From positions 34,052,672 to 34,116,671 of the forward strand of contig OY735215.1 of NCBI GenBank assembly GCA_963457665.1: 64,000 nucleotides of DNA, in the 5' to 3' direction. Position numbers and translations under genes: made by a program. Of the stretch, positions 23,528-38,500 are shown in pieces (within the stretch, counting starts at the first letter, position 1; every line of letters starts with the position of its first letter). Origin of the DNA: Thysanoteuthis rhombus. Its lineage: Eukaryota; Mollusca; Cephalopoda; Oegopsida; Thysanoteuthidae. Under the pieces are notes generated by a model. It was not told where the DNA came from, did not search any database, and saw only the letters and a list, made by a program, of their open reading frames with translations.

Positions 23528-26500
23528 CCACAAAAGAAACTTACACATGAAAAAAAACAAAAATGAAACTAAACAAGCAGAAGTATAATTGATTTCCAGC
23601 TTACTAAAAAGCAGAAAGGAGTCATTGTATATCTGGTAGAGAACCACACCTTTAGACTTCGTACCAAGGCAGATTTGGTGCTGGTGCACCAAGAAGTGTC
23701 CATCTAAAAAGATATCCTGTTGACCACTCGATCTATAAGTTTTCTTCCTATTTTTAACTACTTTTGGAGAGCTATAACTCTGCACCTTTGAGCCACTATG
23801 GGACTGCATTAGCCTAAAACTGAAGAGAAATCCTATACCATCTTTAGTTTCATTTAGGACTTTCATGTACAGATTTCTTTTACAGCCACTATATAAATTT
23901 GAAATATATAGGTTTGAAATTTTAAATTATACATTTTACTCACCTAAATTGAAGTTTTTTTGCTAGCAATGTCTGAAGTGGGTCAGGAAGTCCTGACTTG
24001 TGTCCAGGACAAAGTGTTTCACACAGAATGTCCCAAGCAGCTCCACTGCGGTCAGTTATTAACTCATCAAATAACAACTGGCAAGAGAAACAACAGAACA
24101 GTGGTCAGCAAGAGAAGAACTGTTTTGGTCCAGAACATTCAAGAATCCATAATGAAGTAATACAAAGAAAATTACCAGATATCATTCGTACACAAAGAAA
24201 GCCACTTCCAAGTGCAATTGCATTATAAAAACCATAAACCCTACTTGACAGCATGAAGACCCCCTTTTCAAAAAAAAATGTCTCCACAGTTATATGTAAT
24301 CTACACTGGCCAGAACTTAAAGGGTAGAGAAACTGGGTGATAAATGATAAGGATTCAGAGAAATGTATTTTTACTGAAATAATAGAGGGGGGGGGGTTCT
24401 GATAAGCTATTATATATAGTAAGTCAGGATTCATTTAAGAATTAGTTTAGAATCGGTTAGAGGATGCTTTTAAATCAATGAAATGCATTACCTGTAAACA
24501 AATGTTACTCTGCAGACTGTCACACTGCAAGAAAGAAAAGAAACAATCTAATAAGCAAAATATACAAGAAAAACTTGGTTTTCATTTTGAATACCAATGC
24601 AAGCATACAAATGAAATAGCAGTTTATGTGAACCATGACAGGAAGTATTTATTAGCCAAATACTTTTATTCACTATATTAATTATGTATACACTGACCCA
24701 GCTAATTCTGGCAGTATGGCAAAACAAAAAAAGAATAAATTAAGCCTTAATTTCTGGTGTACTTTAGGGTCAACTGAATTTGAACCTGGTATATTTATTT
24801 GGCGACTGACAATCAAACAAAAGGGACATCATCTTCAAAGCTCTAAGGAAACTACAATTTTTAGTGGATATAATCAAAACATGATTCATATTCATTTATT
24901 TATCAATTAATTTTGGGTCAATCTTGTCTGACAATCAGAAAAAATAGATGTTGTTCTCGAGGCTCTAAGAAACTTTTTTTTTAAATGGATGTATTAAAAA
25001 AGCCTATGTCTAGGGAAGAACACCACAGTAAACAATTGAGTCATTGAATTGATACATTGGAGAAAACCAAAAAAAGAAAAACACTTTTGCTAGGTCAACT
25101 CAACCAGCGATTTTTTTGCATGGCAATGCCTATCTTCAAGTGGCAAATAAGACACAGTAAACAATCATAGAGTTGGGATGGGAAGTTCTTCTGCAAAAAC
25201 CAGATTCTTTAGGCCTCTGAACTTCAGATTATCTTGTGTTTGCAATACTTGTCAGACCAGCAGTTTCAGCAAGTTCAAGATAGGGGAACATTCATTGAAG
25301 ATTTCATCAAATCAAAACCAGAATCATTATTTTATGATGGAATACACAAGTTAGCAGAATGGTAGCCATCTAAATCCAGGAAGCATTTTGATTACTGAAT
25401 AATGAATGTATGAGTATATCTGAACATTTGGTAAAAAACGTTGAAAACTTCCACATCAACCACACACACAGAAACTGCACATACATAGATATATGTGCAC
25501 ACACATCCATGTATTGAGTAAGTTCTACATAGTTGACAAGGCCAATACTGAGCTACCAAACAAGGATCAGTTTAGTCCAGCCAATACATCAGAATATAGC
25601 AATATTCTAACACTGAACCGAAACATCCAAAAGAAAACATAAGGTTACCTGTTTGAGTGAGGAAGACAATGGAAGTGAATGGACAAATTTAGCTACCCAA
25701 CTTCTCACTTCACTGATATCATCTTGAAGTAGATGAAGAGCAGTTCGGTAAGTCCTGAAAGTAAAAAATCAATTGCAAGACTTTTTAATTGACTATCATA
25801 ACATTGTTTTCATAGAAAGAGTTTTCTGTGTTGCAGAAATGGCCAGTTCAAAAATCAAGCAAAGAAATTAATTAAATTTTTTAGTGAAATTGAACAACAA
25901 GACAGCTACCAAATCTTTTTGTATACTAACTCAAGTTTGGGAGAAAGAATGCACGTCTCATGGACATGTGTTCAAATAGCACAAGGGAATGATGCGTTGC
26001 TTAACCATGCATGTTACCAAAATGAAGAAATGAGCGGATTAAAACTTTCAGGGGTTATTAATGCTTATCCATTGTTTACTGTATACAGCGCACATATGTG
26101 CAGTGGTTTTACTTACATAATCTAAGTCTCATTATTCTATAATCACACTCCATGTATCCTATAATTAAAAAATGGCTTCAAATTACTGTAAAAAATTTTA
26201 AAAGAGAAAAGAAACCTAGGTCATATTATAAAATTAGGTTTGACACACAGTGTAACTGACTTATTTCTTTACATCGTGATTAAATAAGGCCCAAGTGGCA
26301 ACCCAACCATAGGCATTTGTCCCTTCCCCCAGGATCAGGTCTTCTCACTTAGGGTGTGGGGGTTTGAAAGTTGGAACCTTATAGTCAATAAAGGATAATA
26401 ATGCTATACAATTGTTTTGTAATCTTAGCTCAATGTATTCATATAAAAAGATATAAAAAGATGGTATTATTTTCCTTTGGTAACAGGGTTGCTGCTAAGA

Positions 26501-29500
26501 ATTATTCCAAATATTTTCTTTCATATGGAAATATATCCTTTCAATTTCAACAGTCCACCCAGTTAAAGTGGCAGCCAACACAATGAACCAAACAGAGGAG
26601 GCCAGTTATCATATAATCATGGATAATGTTATCAAACGGTTATTGTTTTCAAAATCAATTGGTTTCAAACACTCAATTTAAAACAAATTGTAAGTTTCAT
26701 ATTAATTTCTCACAATATATCGTTGTTGATAACAATGGATTTAATGATACGATAATGGATTTATAACAATGAATGTGAATTGTTTCAATTTTTACATTTT
26801 TTGCCTTATCTTAACAGTTATTGTTATCTAAGAAAACCCCAACCCTAAGTAGTCACAATAAACAGCTTCCAGTGTACAACCTGCTGGATACAATAAGCTA
26901 TTTGTATTAAAAATGTGTGGGTTGTTTTCAAGACATTCAGAATTTTCATTTTGGTTAAGTACCAAGAAGAGGGAAAAAAAGCTTTCAAAATGGATACCTG
27001 AATGTGATCAGCTTATGGGACTCTGGAGACTCTTCTTGGACTGTGAAGGCCGAAGATGCAAGTACAGACTGACCAGCAATGGCCAAGGACTGACTGACAG
27101 CCATCCGGAGGGAAGAATCCACATTCTCCAACTGATCAAACAATACACCTGACCATAACAGGAATAAATCCTCGAAGCTGTAACAGAAAAGAAGAGCAAA
27201 TATTCAAAATATGAAAAATGTATAAATAAACTTGCAAACACAAAATATAAAGAAATATTGCCACCCCTTCGTAAAAATGAATCACTGTAGTCAAGTTGAT
27301 TCATCTTTGTCCCAATATCACCACTCCGTACCCTTATCTCCACGTCATCCTGGACTTGACTTACCCACCCACCGAATCATGACTCTTTGGACAGTGATAC
27401 AAGGTTACATAGAGCAGTACATTAACTTGACAAGATCAAAGGCACCAAGACGCAACCAACAAGTAGGACACAAAAGGGCGTAATTTCTTTTTTTTTTTAA
27501 TTAAAAATAAAACCATATACATTCTCACTCTCTCTATCTCATTCCAACCAAGCTTTTCAACGATCACCTAAATGTCATAATGCTACATCACGGCAGTGTC
27601 ACAAAACATACATCCATTTCACAATGAATTATAATTGTAAATCAAGCACCACCCACTAAAAACAAGTGAAAAACACATTTTTAGAAGATGGCTACTGAAG
27701 TACACATGTACATTTTCAAAGCTAAATCAAAAAAAATGTGACCAGGAAAACTGACACAGACAGACGAGTGAAAAGGGAAGAATAACAAGTCATCATGTTT
27801 TTTATTGTTTGGTTGGATCAGTAATTGTGGCTAGAGTGATTCAATAAAATCGATTTGTAAACGTCTTAATTTCTATTCCATGAATTATTCTTGGCCAGTG
27901 ACAGATTTCTAACCTATATAAAGCTTTGAAGACCCTTGTTATGAATTTACTCTAGGAAGTTCCACAAAACTTGAAAACACATCACTCAAATATTTTTCTA
28001 CTAAGTGAAGAAAATGATATGCGATAGATAGAATCTATGGATCCTGGAGAGACTTATTGGTATAGTAAAACTCCTCATATATACAATTTTTTAAGGTCCC
28101 CGCAGATTATGAATCCCAAAGCTATACCTTATGCCTAAACCTGTCACTGTATAAGGCTTACATTTTCATCCTTTCATAGTACTGATCACTAAATTTCAAT
28201 CAGAGTTTTCTCTGGCCTTCAAAAGGGTGAAATTCAGATTAAATCTACTTACTCGGTTGATGTTGATGAGAAAGTCTTGAGCTTGATGCAAACACTAAAG
28301 GAAGGTAACATGGCCGCTAATATGCCAGTGCCAGTCGTCAAACAAAGCAAAACACTCTTGAGCCAAGTGATGATATTGTTGATGTCCTGGATCCTCAAAT
28401 GAAGGCTGAAATGCTGATCAAAGTGGCTTGACCATTTCAAGTATACTGCTGTGAACAGGTCCAGAACCATGATTTGTGTCGGGCTGTGATTGCTGACGTT
28501 CAACTGGACATGAATGATGTGGTCCTAACAAACACAAAAGGAGACTGGGTCAGTTTTTTCAAGAGCAAATGGAGAAAAGATTTTATTTTTTGAAATCCCA
28601 TGGTCCAGCTTGAAAATTTAGGAATAGAATAGAAGGAAGAAAAAGTCTTTATTAACAGTTTTTGAACTGCAACTAATCTAATTAATGAATTTATTACTGT
28701 ATATACCAGTATGTAAGACAGACATTCAATTTTAAAATAAAACTATGCAAATGTTACATTGCATCTGATGTACTGGTATTATGATACGAGGACTGTCTAC
28801 CACAGCTCAATATGGACAGTTATGGGGCTTGAATGAATAGCAGAAGGCAATAGTCCTCCAGATACACTTGTAAATGATACATCTCAAATTCTCACATAAA
28901 TGGTATCTCAATGAAAGAAAAAAAAAGAAAAAAAACATGACTGTCCTCAATTTCCTAGCACAACTCACAATATTTTTCCAAGAAAATATTTCCTTTTACA
29001 ATTCTATAACTTAGATATTTTTTTCAGCCTTTAGAAAATGACAAAGTTTCCATCGACTAGATGCAGGCAATACAAATTATATTCTAATTAGCATATTACC
29101 CATAAAAAATTATAGAATTATTTACATATGGATCTGCATTTCTGTCGGGGATCAGGACACCTGTATGCACTATTGTGGATCAAAACGTCATCTCCACCTA
29201 ACACTTCTACCTATAATCAGTGTAGTATCAGTGCATTCATTGAAAAATCTTACACACAATTGTGCGTAAGTAAATATACTGCTTAATTTGGTCCTACTGA
29301 CTGTCCAGTTCCACATCGGGCAGAGGTAGAACGTCTACCTCTGGATCTGAAGCTAAGGTTTTGATCCAACCTTGCGGTATTGGAAGGGATGTTAGTCTAT
29401 AGCCACACTGAAGAGTTGTAATACAACAAAACAGCTGTCTGTGGATGACTCAATTATTATATATATATATATATATATATGTAAAAAATGATGTGTATTT

Positions 29501-32500
29501 CAGCAGTAATGAGTATTTAGTCAGCAATTTTCCTTTCAAACGTTTCAGTAAACATCACTAGTCATTATAAAGATTAGATTTTGAAGTCTAAAAACTGTAG
29601 TAGTAGGAGTAATACATTATAGCATTAATGGGTTTATATATGTAAGGTGTGTCACATAATGACACTATAACTTCTATTTAGAGGCACTTCAATATACCAG
29701 CTTCCACCTCATAAGATATTTTATTAATGGTGGGCAGTCTGGATCTGATGAAGTTCAACGAAATATATATGCATACATGGATTTTTTTTTCAGAAGTTCA
29801 TTCAAGGCATTTATTTACTATCATTGAATGGCATGGATAGAATTGTTTTTTTTTAAACTGAAACAGAATCATTAATAGATCTGTAAGTGGTAAGGTGACA
29901 CGTGACAAATTGCTCAAATATATTTTGTGAGAGTATAATGGAATTTATACACCTAAATATTTTTAATGAAGATTGTTCTATAAGAATTATGGGTCAATTG
30001 TTGGCAAGCTGATAGATCATTACTACTGAATAACGAGTTCGATCTTCACCGGGTGCCCTATACATATGGCTTTCTGCCAAAATTAAGGTAAGTCAAATAC
30101 TTGATAATAATTCTGAAAGCGTCATGTACACTCTGAGTGAGTTTGGACAACTAATCTGGGTATTAAGGTGAGTCTAGAGTATTTTGTGGGATTGTAAGTA
30201 GTATCATATATACTGCAGATATGGGATTAAGGTTTGCATAAACCTCTCCAAGAATACTGGGACACATGTGTCCCAAGGTTTCTATGACAGCTGAGATATA
30301 TAAATCCTGCAGATTTCTTCTAGAAGTCCACTGGAACAATTTGATTCAAGCATTAAGTGCCTTAACAGATTGGTTTTGAAAGGTTTACCAAGCATATCAG
30401 TCTGCAATTAACATTCAAAACACTTCAACATCACAGTCAATAATTCAACAACCATAGCGATGTAAAAAAATTCCATCCAAGAATAAATATGGTCAGAATA
30501 AATCCTAATTATGACATCACTGGTGTTTTCCACAGGGAAACATCTAAAATAGAGTAAATAAAAAAAATCTGGAAAATCTAGATGGTATTTCAATAAGGGA
30601 AACTTCAAAAAGAAAAGAGTAAAAAAAACATCTAGATTCTGGATGATCTAGATGTAATTGTCAAAATGAGGCCCCAAAAAGGTAAAAAAAAAAGCTTACT
30701 TTTTTTATTTTTGAAATCAATTTTTAGAAAAGGTCTAGCGGAGTACTGATGCCAATTTTTAAGTCTGTGGGCAAAACAGTATGGGCAGGAGCACAAAAAC
30801 ACACACAAACACGCGCACATATAAAAAAAGGGATAGAACCCTACACCATCTTTAGTGGCCACTGTTATTCAAGTGTTACAAAGTGATAGTTACCATGACA
30901 ACCTCCCAGAAAGTGACTGGCAATTTATTGGATTGTAAGTACTGTTGCAGAATTTGGCAGCTCCTTTCCTGCGCTTCATAGCATTTCGATGTGATAAGCA
31001 AATTAATGACGTCCTTCAGACTGTCGCTTTCCCCTGCAACATAACTAGCTGTTGTGCAGCGAAGTAACAATTCCGCATATTCAGATAACACGCTTGTAGA
31101 GTCCATCTGGAACAAGAGAGACATTGAAAATCAACTTAGCATATTATGCTTTAATAATTGTCACATTTATTTCTCAACATAATTTTACTAAGAGAAAATA
31201 TGCACATTGAAACACTTTACTTAAAAAAAGCTTGGACAAAGTTTAATGAGTTGGCCATCAAAAATTGATCCAATGACTGGGTCTATTTTCACCAATCACC
31301 ATTAAACACGGTTATTTTCATACTTGACATAATTACTCGAGTCAATCTCTGGAATAGTTCTGGTGTCTAAAATTCAATAATTATAGGTTATTATTTTTTT
31401 CATCAAATTTCTCACGTTGTACACAAGTAAATACAATAAAAAGAATTGCTAGAACTTGATTAATAAGAAAAATATGTGAATCATAACAATAAGAAAAGTT
31501 AAATTACAATTTATTCATTTATTTCATTATTCATTCAGAAGACTATAAAATGAAATATGTTATTGGAAACAGTATGAAAAGTAAGATAACAATATGGAAG
31601 ATTATAATTCATCAATTTCATTGAAGATATTTTTCTTATGATTTCTGTTGTTTGTATAACTAATGAATTCAGATCATCATAAAGCTAAAGTATGATTTTG
31701 GGGCTTAATATCAAAACAATTCTCAAGTTTTCCAATAGCTGTATTCAATCTTTTTAATATCATTATAATAAAGAAATATAGAATAATCATTCAGACAATT
31801 GAATCTCTTCGTCATATGCTTGATGTCATCAAAACAACATTTCAGCTGATTCATTTTCCAGTTCTTGTTAGGTATATAATCCAAGAAAAGAGGCAAACCT
31901 TTACAGTCTCCAGGATGGTTTTTTCCTGGGGAAAGAAATGTTTGCCTCTTTCTCAGATTATACACCAGAAAAGGGCTGAAAAATGGATCAGCTGGTGCAT
32001 ACAAAATTTGAAATGTTAATGACTTTTCTTTTAGTTATGGACAATGCAAAATATATGATAATAATTTAATCAAATACTAAATGATTCTAATTCAATAAAT
32101 CTAATACAATGATATCTGATTATTATGGTGATATCCATACCATACATAAATGAATCACAATAACCCGTGTGTATACCAGAACCAATTATCTGAAATTATC
32201 TTTAAAAAATACCAACACAAGATTTGGGCATTGTTGGTCCCAAAATGTAACCAAGAGCACTCCAAGACATATACACATAGATAGACACCGACACTTAAAG
32301 AGAGAAGAATCGGAAGCCTCTTGACTGGTTGGTCCATGATTCGATAATACACAAGGATATACTAATTTTCATAGAATATCATACAATCAAATAATACATG
32401 TGATATCATAAGTTATATAACCAGATATAGTTATTCGAACAAAACCAAAGTATTGAGGTACCAAAAAGTATAATTTTTTTCTAAGGATCACTGAAATTAG

Positions 32501-35500
32501 GTCACAGGATTTGAGGCACTTACCGATTCTGAAAGAGACGAAGAACCTCGTGAGAAGTTCTCAATCTGTCTCCACATTCGTACACAAAGTGGACTCCACA
32601 AGTCACCAAGGAACTGACCACCATTGGTGGCCAGAACAGCGTTTTTGATCACCTGAACAGACCTGGATTCTATCACGCCACACGATGCAGGCATTGGTGT
32701 TGAGTGCCGAGGAAAGGGAATCACAATTAGCTTTTTTAAAATCACCTTCATATCCTTCTTACTAAAACAGAAAAGAAAGAAAGAATATTACCTCTCAGTC
32801 TAAATCACATCCACAGAAAGAGATATTAGTCAGATATCAGTGTTATAAGATGGTCTTCAAGATTATCATCGTCAGTTGTTATATTGCAAATAGTTGCAAG
32901 GAAAAATGGTTGAATCAACAAGCAAATATTGAAAGGATGAATTATTCAAGACAAATAATTAATGCATAAAATACACTTATTAGAGGATGTTAACATGTAG
33001 AATATGATTTTACATTACAAGAAATGCGAACAAATGTCCATACCTTCAACTGACAATTACAAGAATATCATAATTGAATATCAAAATACAATAACATTAT
33101 ATATAACCTATATAAGATCTATCAAGCTCAAATGATAGCAAATACCGGTTATGAGTTGTAGAAAATTCCAAGAATACAATAAGTCGTATTTTAAATTATG
33201 TTTGTCTGCAATTTAGTTGATCTGTAGACAAATCTCTAGTTGAAGGGTAGTGGTGTATAAACACAGATGAAAATAACAATTACAGAAGACAATAACATGT
33301 TGGAGCCTGGAAACCAACTGCTTAACTAGGAATTTCTTTGGTAGTATATTCATAAACAGTGTTCTGTAAAGGTTATTTCCAACATATGTACATTTAAATC
33401 AACTAACACATAACATATTGCAACATCAAAGGACTGGGATAATGGATAACATAATAACAATGAATAACTGGCTATAATTTGAATTCAAAATTGAATGCTA
33501 CAAACATTTCAACAGGCTTCGATAATAATAAGAATCATGCCTAGATTTGAGATAAAAACATAACATCAGACATAACTAATAATCAACATTATCTCCAAAT
33601 ATATGTTGAAGATGCAGAAACAAATGCTTTTGGGAAAGGCATAAATCCAAGTTCAACTGCGCTCGGTCTTATTGCAAAATATCTTAGCAAAGGCTTTATC
33701 TCTATCAGTCAGACATACCTTGGTTGCTTGCTGATATTTTTAAAAGCTTTGTAGATGATTGTCACCATGAGTTTGCTAGTAATTTTATGGTCAGTCTTTA
33801 CTCATTTCATTTTCCACTTATTGCTATACAAATAAACTGTACTATTATTTATAGTCTTCATTTATTCCACTTAATTTGAATATTTATAAGGTTCACTGCT
33901 AAATATTAATATACTTGATATTACTCATGAATATTGTACTGTGCCAATACAGCACTTGGCCTCTTGAAAACCTTGATTTTAGTACTGGCTTATTGGAGGA
34001 TATAAGCTATGTATATATTACCATTTTGAATTTTGAGCTATGTCTGGTCCTAAGGGTTTCAGATGAGAGATTTATTACTTTAGAGTAATGTAAACAAAGA
34101 TGGGAAAATATTGACATTCAGAGGAGTAAGGAATATAGCTATATGGCTAGATTCAACAGCATAAGTGATTGTGTGGTGATTTTCTTGCATTTTAATAAAT
34201 CTTTATTAAATGTTGAATCAAAGTAAAAATGGTCTGAGTAAGAGTAGCAATAAAAAGCAACCAATAAATTAAGGTGAAAATAAAAAGTAATGAAAATTTT
34301 AAATGATAATGATTCATAATACTTCATCTATCAGAAATTCTTAAAGAACAAAAAATGCATAACAATACTGAAACTAGCAGAATGTAAACAAACATGGCAG
34401 CTGATCAAAATAAAAGATGGATTTGAGGGTGTCTTAGAACTCCTGTCTATCGGTCAAGTCTTGGTAGCTCAATTGGTAGAGCAGGCTGGCATAAATAGGG
34501 CTCACAGTTGAGAATGTGGGTTCAAATCCCACTTACGGCTTATTCTTATCTCCATTTATACCATTTGCTCATTGAGGGAATTCTGTCTGAGTAAAAATTG
34601 CAATAAGAAGCAACTTGAAATGTATTAAAATGGTGGTAAAATGTAGTCCTGAAAACTATGAATAATAATGATTTATGATACTTAATCTGATGGATTTTTT
34701 CCAAAAATGAAAATAATGGCATCTATTTACTTTATTCTCTGTAGAGTACACAAAATGAAAGAGAGGCTCACCTCCAGCTCTGGGACATTATGAGCTTTTC
34801 AATTAAAATCAGAGTTCCATGCACCTTGTTATGTTGTCCCTTTATCTTGTCGAGATTGTGCAGCAGGGTGACTACTTTGTTATGTCTTTTTGATGGTGCA
34901 GTCAATGCAGTCAGGGCACTAGCTGCGAGTTCCCGTACCTGGTACACCCTGCTTCCAATTAAAGGCTCCACCAAACTGATGAATTTATCACAGATGCTGC
35001 AAGGAGAGGAAAAATAAATAAATAAACAGTTAATATTATATGCTTTCACATCTGGTACAGGCAACACACAATAATTTTGATATTCATTTCATTCATTTCT
35101 TGGCATTCACATCTAGGCCAGACAGGAAGGTTTGGGTAAGGAAGGGAAGGCCTTCATCTTGCATTATTGAGCATAGTGTAGAGACCAGTCTTCTCCTAAA
35201 GGGATGACCACAGGAGGCTCTTTAGAGAATCCCTAGCTGCTTTTGGCACCTGGCATCTCCAGACCATTACCTATCTAGGTATTGACTAAGCTTGACACTG
35301 CTTAACTTTGGTGATCATACTAAAACCAATGAGTCCAATGCCCACCAGGTTTAATATGTATCAAGTACCCTGTTACACACAGGTTTTTATCCAACATTTA
35401 TTAAGGGTTAAGTTTGTTCTGGTTACTCAGCTAACAGATCCAACACTCAACAAAAATAATGGATAGTACTGAAGTTTTGTTGAATACCTCAGAATGTTAT

Positions 35501-38500
35501 TGAACTTAATGAAAATACAAGTTTACCCACGCTGTCAAAAATGATGGCACATATTAAATCTATGAATACACATTGCATTTTATACAAGTGGGTAATAAAG
35601 ATTTGCATAGCGGAAAGGCTGGATAATAGCACTCTGTTGAACAGTTTCTTTAAGATTTTTTATTATTCTTTAAAATTCAGCATTTTTAATACGTCATCGG
35701 AACATAAAATTCCATTTTACTATGTCAACAGAGTCTCTTAGCATGACAACACTTTGCTAATTATAATATTTGTGGATCCTTTTAGTGATTTGACCGTTGA
35801 TGATAGAGACTCACTCACCTTACAGTGTTGTTGTCCATCTTTTCACTGGCTCCCAAGTTGGAGAGGAGAGTAAGGACGGGAAACAGAGAGGGTGGGACAT
35901 GAATAGAGTGTAGGCTTTCCTTTGACAAGGTTAGCTTGTCCAGCATGAAGAGGGGCAAATCTGGATAGTGGACAGCAAGTTCATCAAATGACATTGAGTT
36001 CAACGTGCTGCCATCTTTGGCTTTTTTCTGACCAAACATCCTCATCACGAGTGTGCCTGCAAATACACAAAGTATAAATGGAGAGATGTTTTAATACAAT
36101 TTGGACATGGTTGAACATCAAGACAAAAATGAAAATTCAATTATTTTAATAAGGCATTGCAGTGAGCTGATTAGATGGTTGAAAACTCAAGTATCAATAC
36201 AGGTACACCACCGATTTTCTGGCAACTGAGGGTCAGGTATCACTTTTAATTCAAAAAGTATGAGCAAACACTTGAATTTCCTGTGGCTCTCACAATAGTT
36301 TACCAAACAGGCAAAAACTAACCACATCTCTTACTTGTTTTTACTGTAACAGGTGTAATTGCTCCATCAGTCTTGTATAATTCCTAGCCAAATATGCTTA
36401 CAAGTAGTCCCAGTAATGGTTATCAAGGAAAGTGCAGGTGTCAGTGGTGTTGTAAAATAAGTCAGCATCAATGCAAGAAAAGATAGAATTATCAAGAAAA
36501 CCCAACTGCAATAATACAGAAGTCGTGTGAGACAAATGCTATTGGCTCATCAACTGTATATGATATTCATATTTGTTTTATTATTACACCTGTATCATTT
36601 ATATTAATGTATTGCATTTACCCATTCAATTTATATTCAATATTTGTTTGATTCAAGTTTCTAAGTCCTAATTCCTCAAACATATGAGATGTGCATCATT
36701 AGTGGATCAGAGGTGTATTATTGGAATTATTATGCAACCTCTGCTGATGAGGCTTGTTGGCAGACTGTCAAGCAGAAAATAGATGCATTAGCACACATAA
36801 AAAGCGTATCAAGTTATGGGAAGAAAAAAAGGTGGGAGTAACTTACTGAAGAGTTGGGTGGAAGCATTTCTGATGGCCCACGATGGAGATTCAAATCCTG
36901 AGATGACCAATTTTACAGCTTCACTTATGTGGGGCAAGAGACCAGTGGTCAGATTATTGTCCCCAAATAACACTTTGAGTATGTTGATAGCATGGACCTG
37001 GCCTGGATCTTGTTTTTCATTGCAAGTTGACACAGGCTGACTAGCGATTGAAAAGAGAGACTTCAGGGAGAGGGTTAACAACTTTACCTGAAAATATTAG
37101 AAGGGAAAATGTCAGAAAACATTGTACAATGGGATGAAATTAATCTTTTTCAAATGATCTGGAATAAAACAATGTAGATAACTTTTGACTTGTTATTAAT
37201 CAACCTGGGCAACTCTGAAATATATTGATACGTTTTTGCACCAAACAACGTTTTCATAGAAACAATTCAATAACTTTGAAACAACTTATGTATTCATTTT
37301 ATTGCATCTGAAAATAAAGTATTGCAAGTTTGCTAAAGATAAGGGTATGCTTGATATCTCCAGACGTTTCACTGAATGAGGTATTGCCGACTGATAGTCA
37401 GCCAGAAGATGCTTCGTCAGGCGGACATTTTGCCAAAATGATGTTTCACTGATAGGGCTTTTTTCCCCAAGTACGTTACATAAGATATTTTCACTTCGAT
37501 TTTTTCTGAAAAAAGCAGTTTTACTTGTGGAAGAGTCTAAATACAGATTATGACACAATAAAAATATTTTCAGATTTCTGTATACCCCATTTGTTTTCAG
37601 ACAAAAGATTGTTTGATCAATAAAGACAACAATAAATTGAAACAGAGGAAAAAAAATGAACTCACATTTTTTGTCTTTCGTTCACTGATGCAAATACTCT
37701 GAATAAGAATAGGAAGTCCGGCTGACCTTCGTGTCACAGACACACCCTCATTACCAGAGTCCAGACTCCGAAGCACCTTATGGGGAAGGAAATAAAATAA
37801 TGATAATAATAACAAGCTATACACATATATATGTAAGCACTTACATACATTACAGCATACATGCACACATCCTAAGTTACTTATATAGTAAATATAAAAT
37901 GGCATTTTTTTGTATATATATTCGTAACAGAACCTTAAAACTATAAAAACATTTTTCAGAAAATTTTGTCGATAATTCTGGTTACAATAGATATTTTATA
38001 TTTGTTTTTCATTTCAGCATTCTTCAGAAATGTGGAGGGGAGAAAATTGAGCTGATATTAGATTAAATAAAGATTGATTCTAAATGCCAATTTGTACAGA
38101 AACATTTTCAAATCTTGCAAAATTCATATAGGAAAGATGTCTACATTAGGGAAAACATACCAATGCCATTCAATTAGCAAAAAACAAAAGAAAATTATTT
38201 GGAAAGTTGTCACTCTTGATTGAACAGGTGGTACTCAATGCACACATCATATCCAACTCTTGAAAAAAAAAAACTCAAAACATAGACCTGCCAGCCAAAG
38301 ACAAACTCGCAACAGACATAGAAACCTCTCCCAACTCTTTTATTACGACGTCAAGCCATGATATACCAAGGACAAAATAGTTAAGTTAATGGCAAATGAG
38401 TTCACGTCACCAAATCCTCATATTGCATTTAATCAAACGTTTAAATCAAAATACCAAAATTATTTTTCGTATCTGTTTTTCTGAAGGGACATAAACACAA

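Noticed and set aside
30894..31106. ATG at 31106 as the start of a separate gene
   Set aside because: A TTCCAG acceptor precedes it and phase and homology place it as an internal THADA exon.
34465..34541. tRNA gene
   Set aside because: Boxes A and B are good but the acceptor and anticodon stems do not pair and the spacing is too long; a SINE body follows.
35234..35348. Functional 5S rRNA gene
   Set aside because: About one third of aligned positions differ, including many paired ones.
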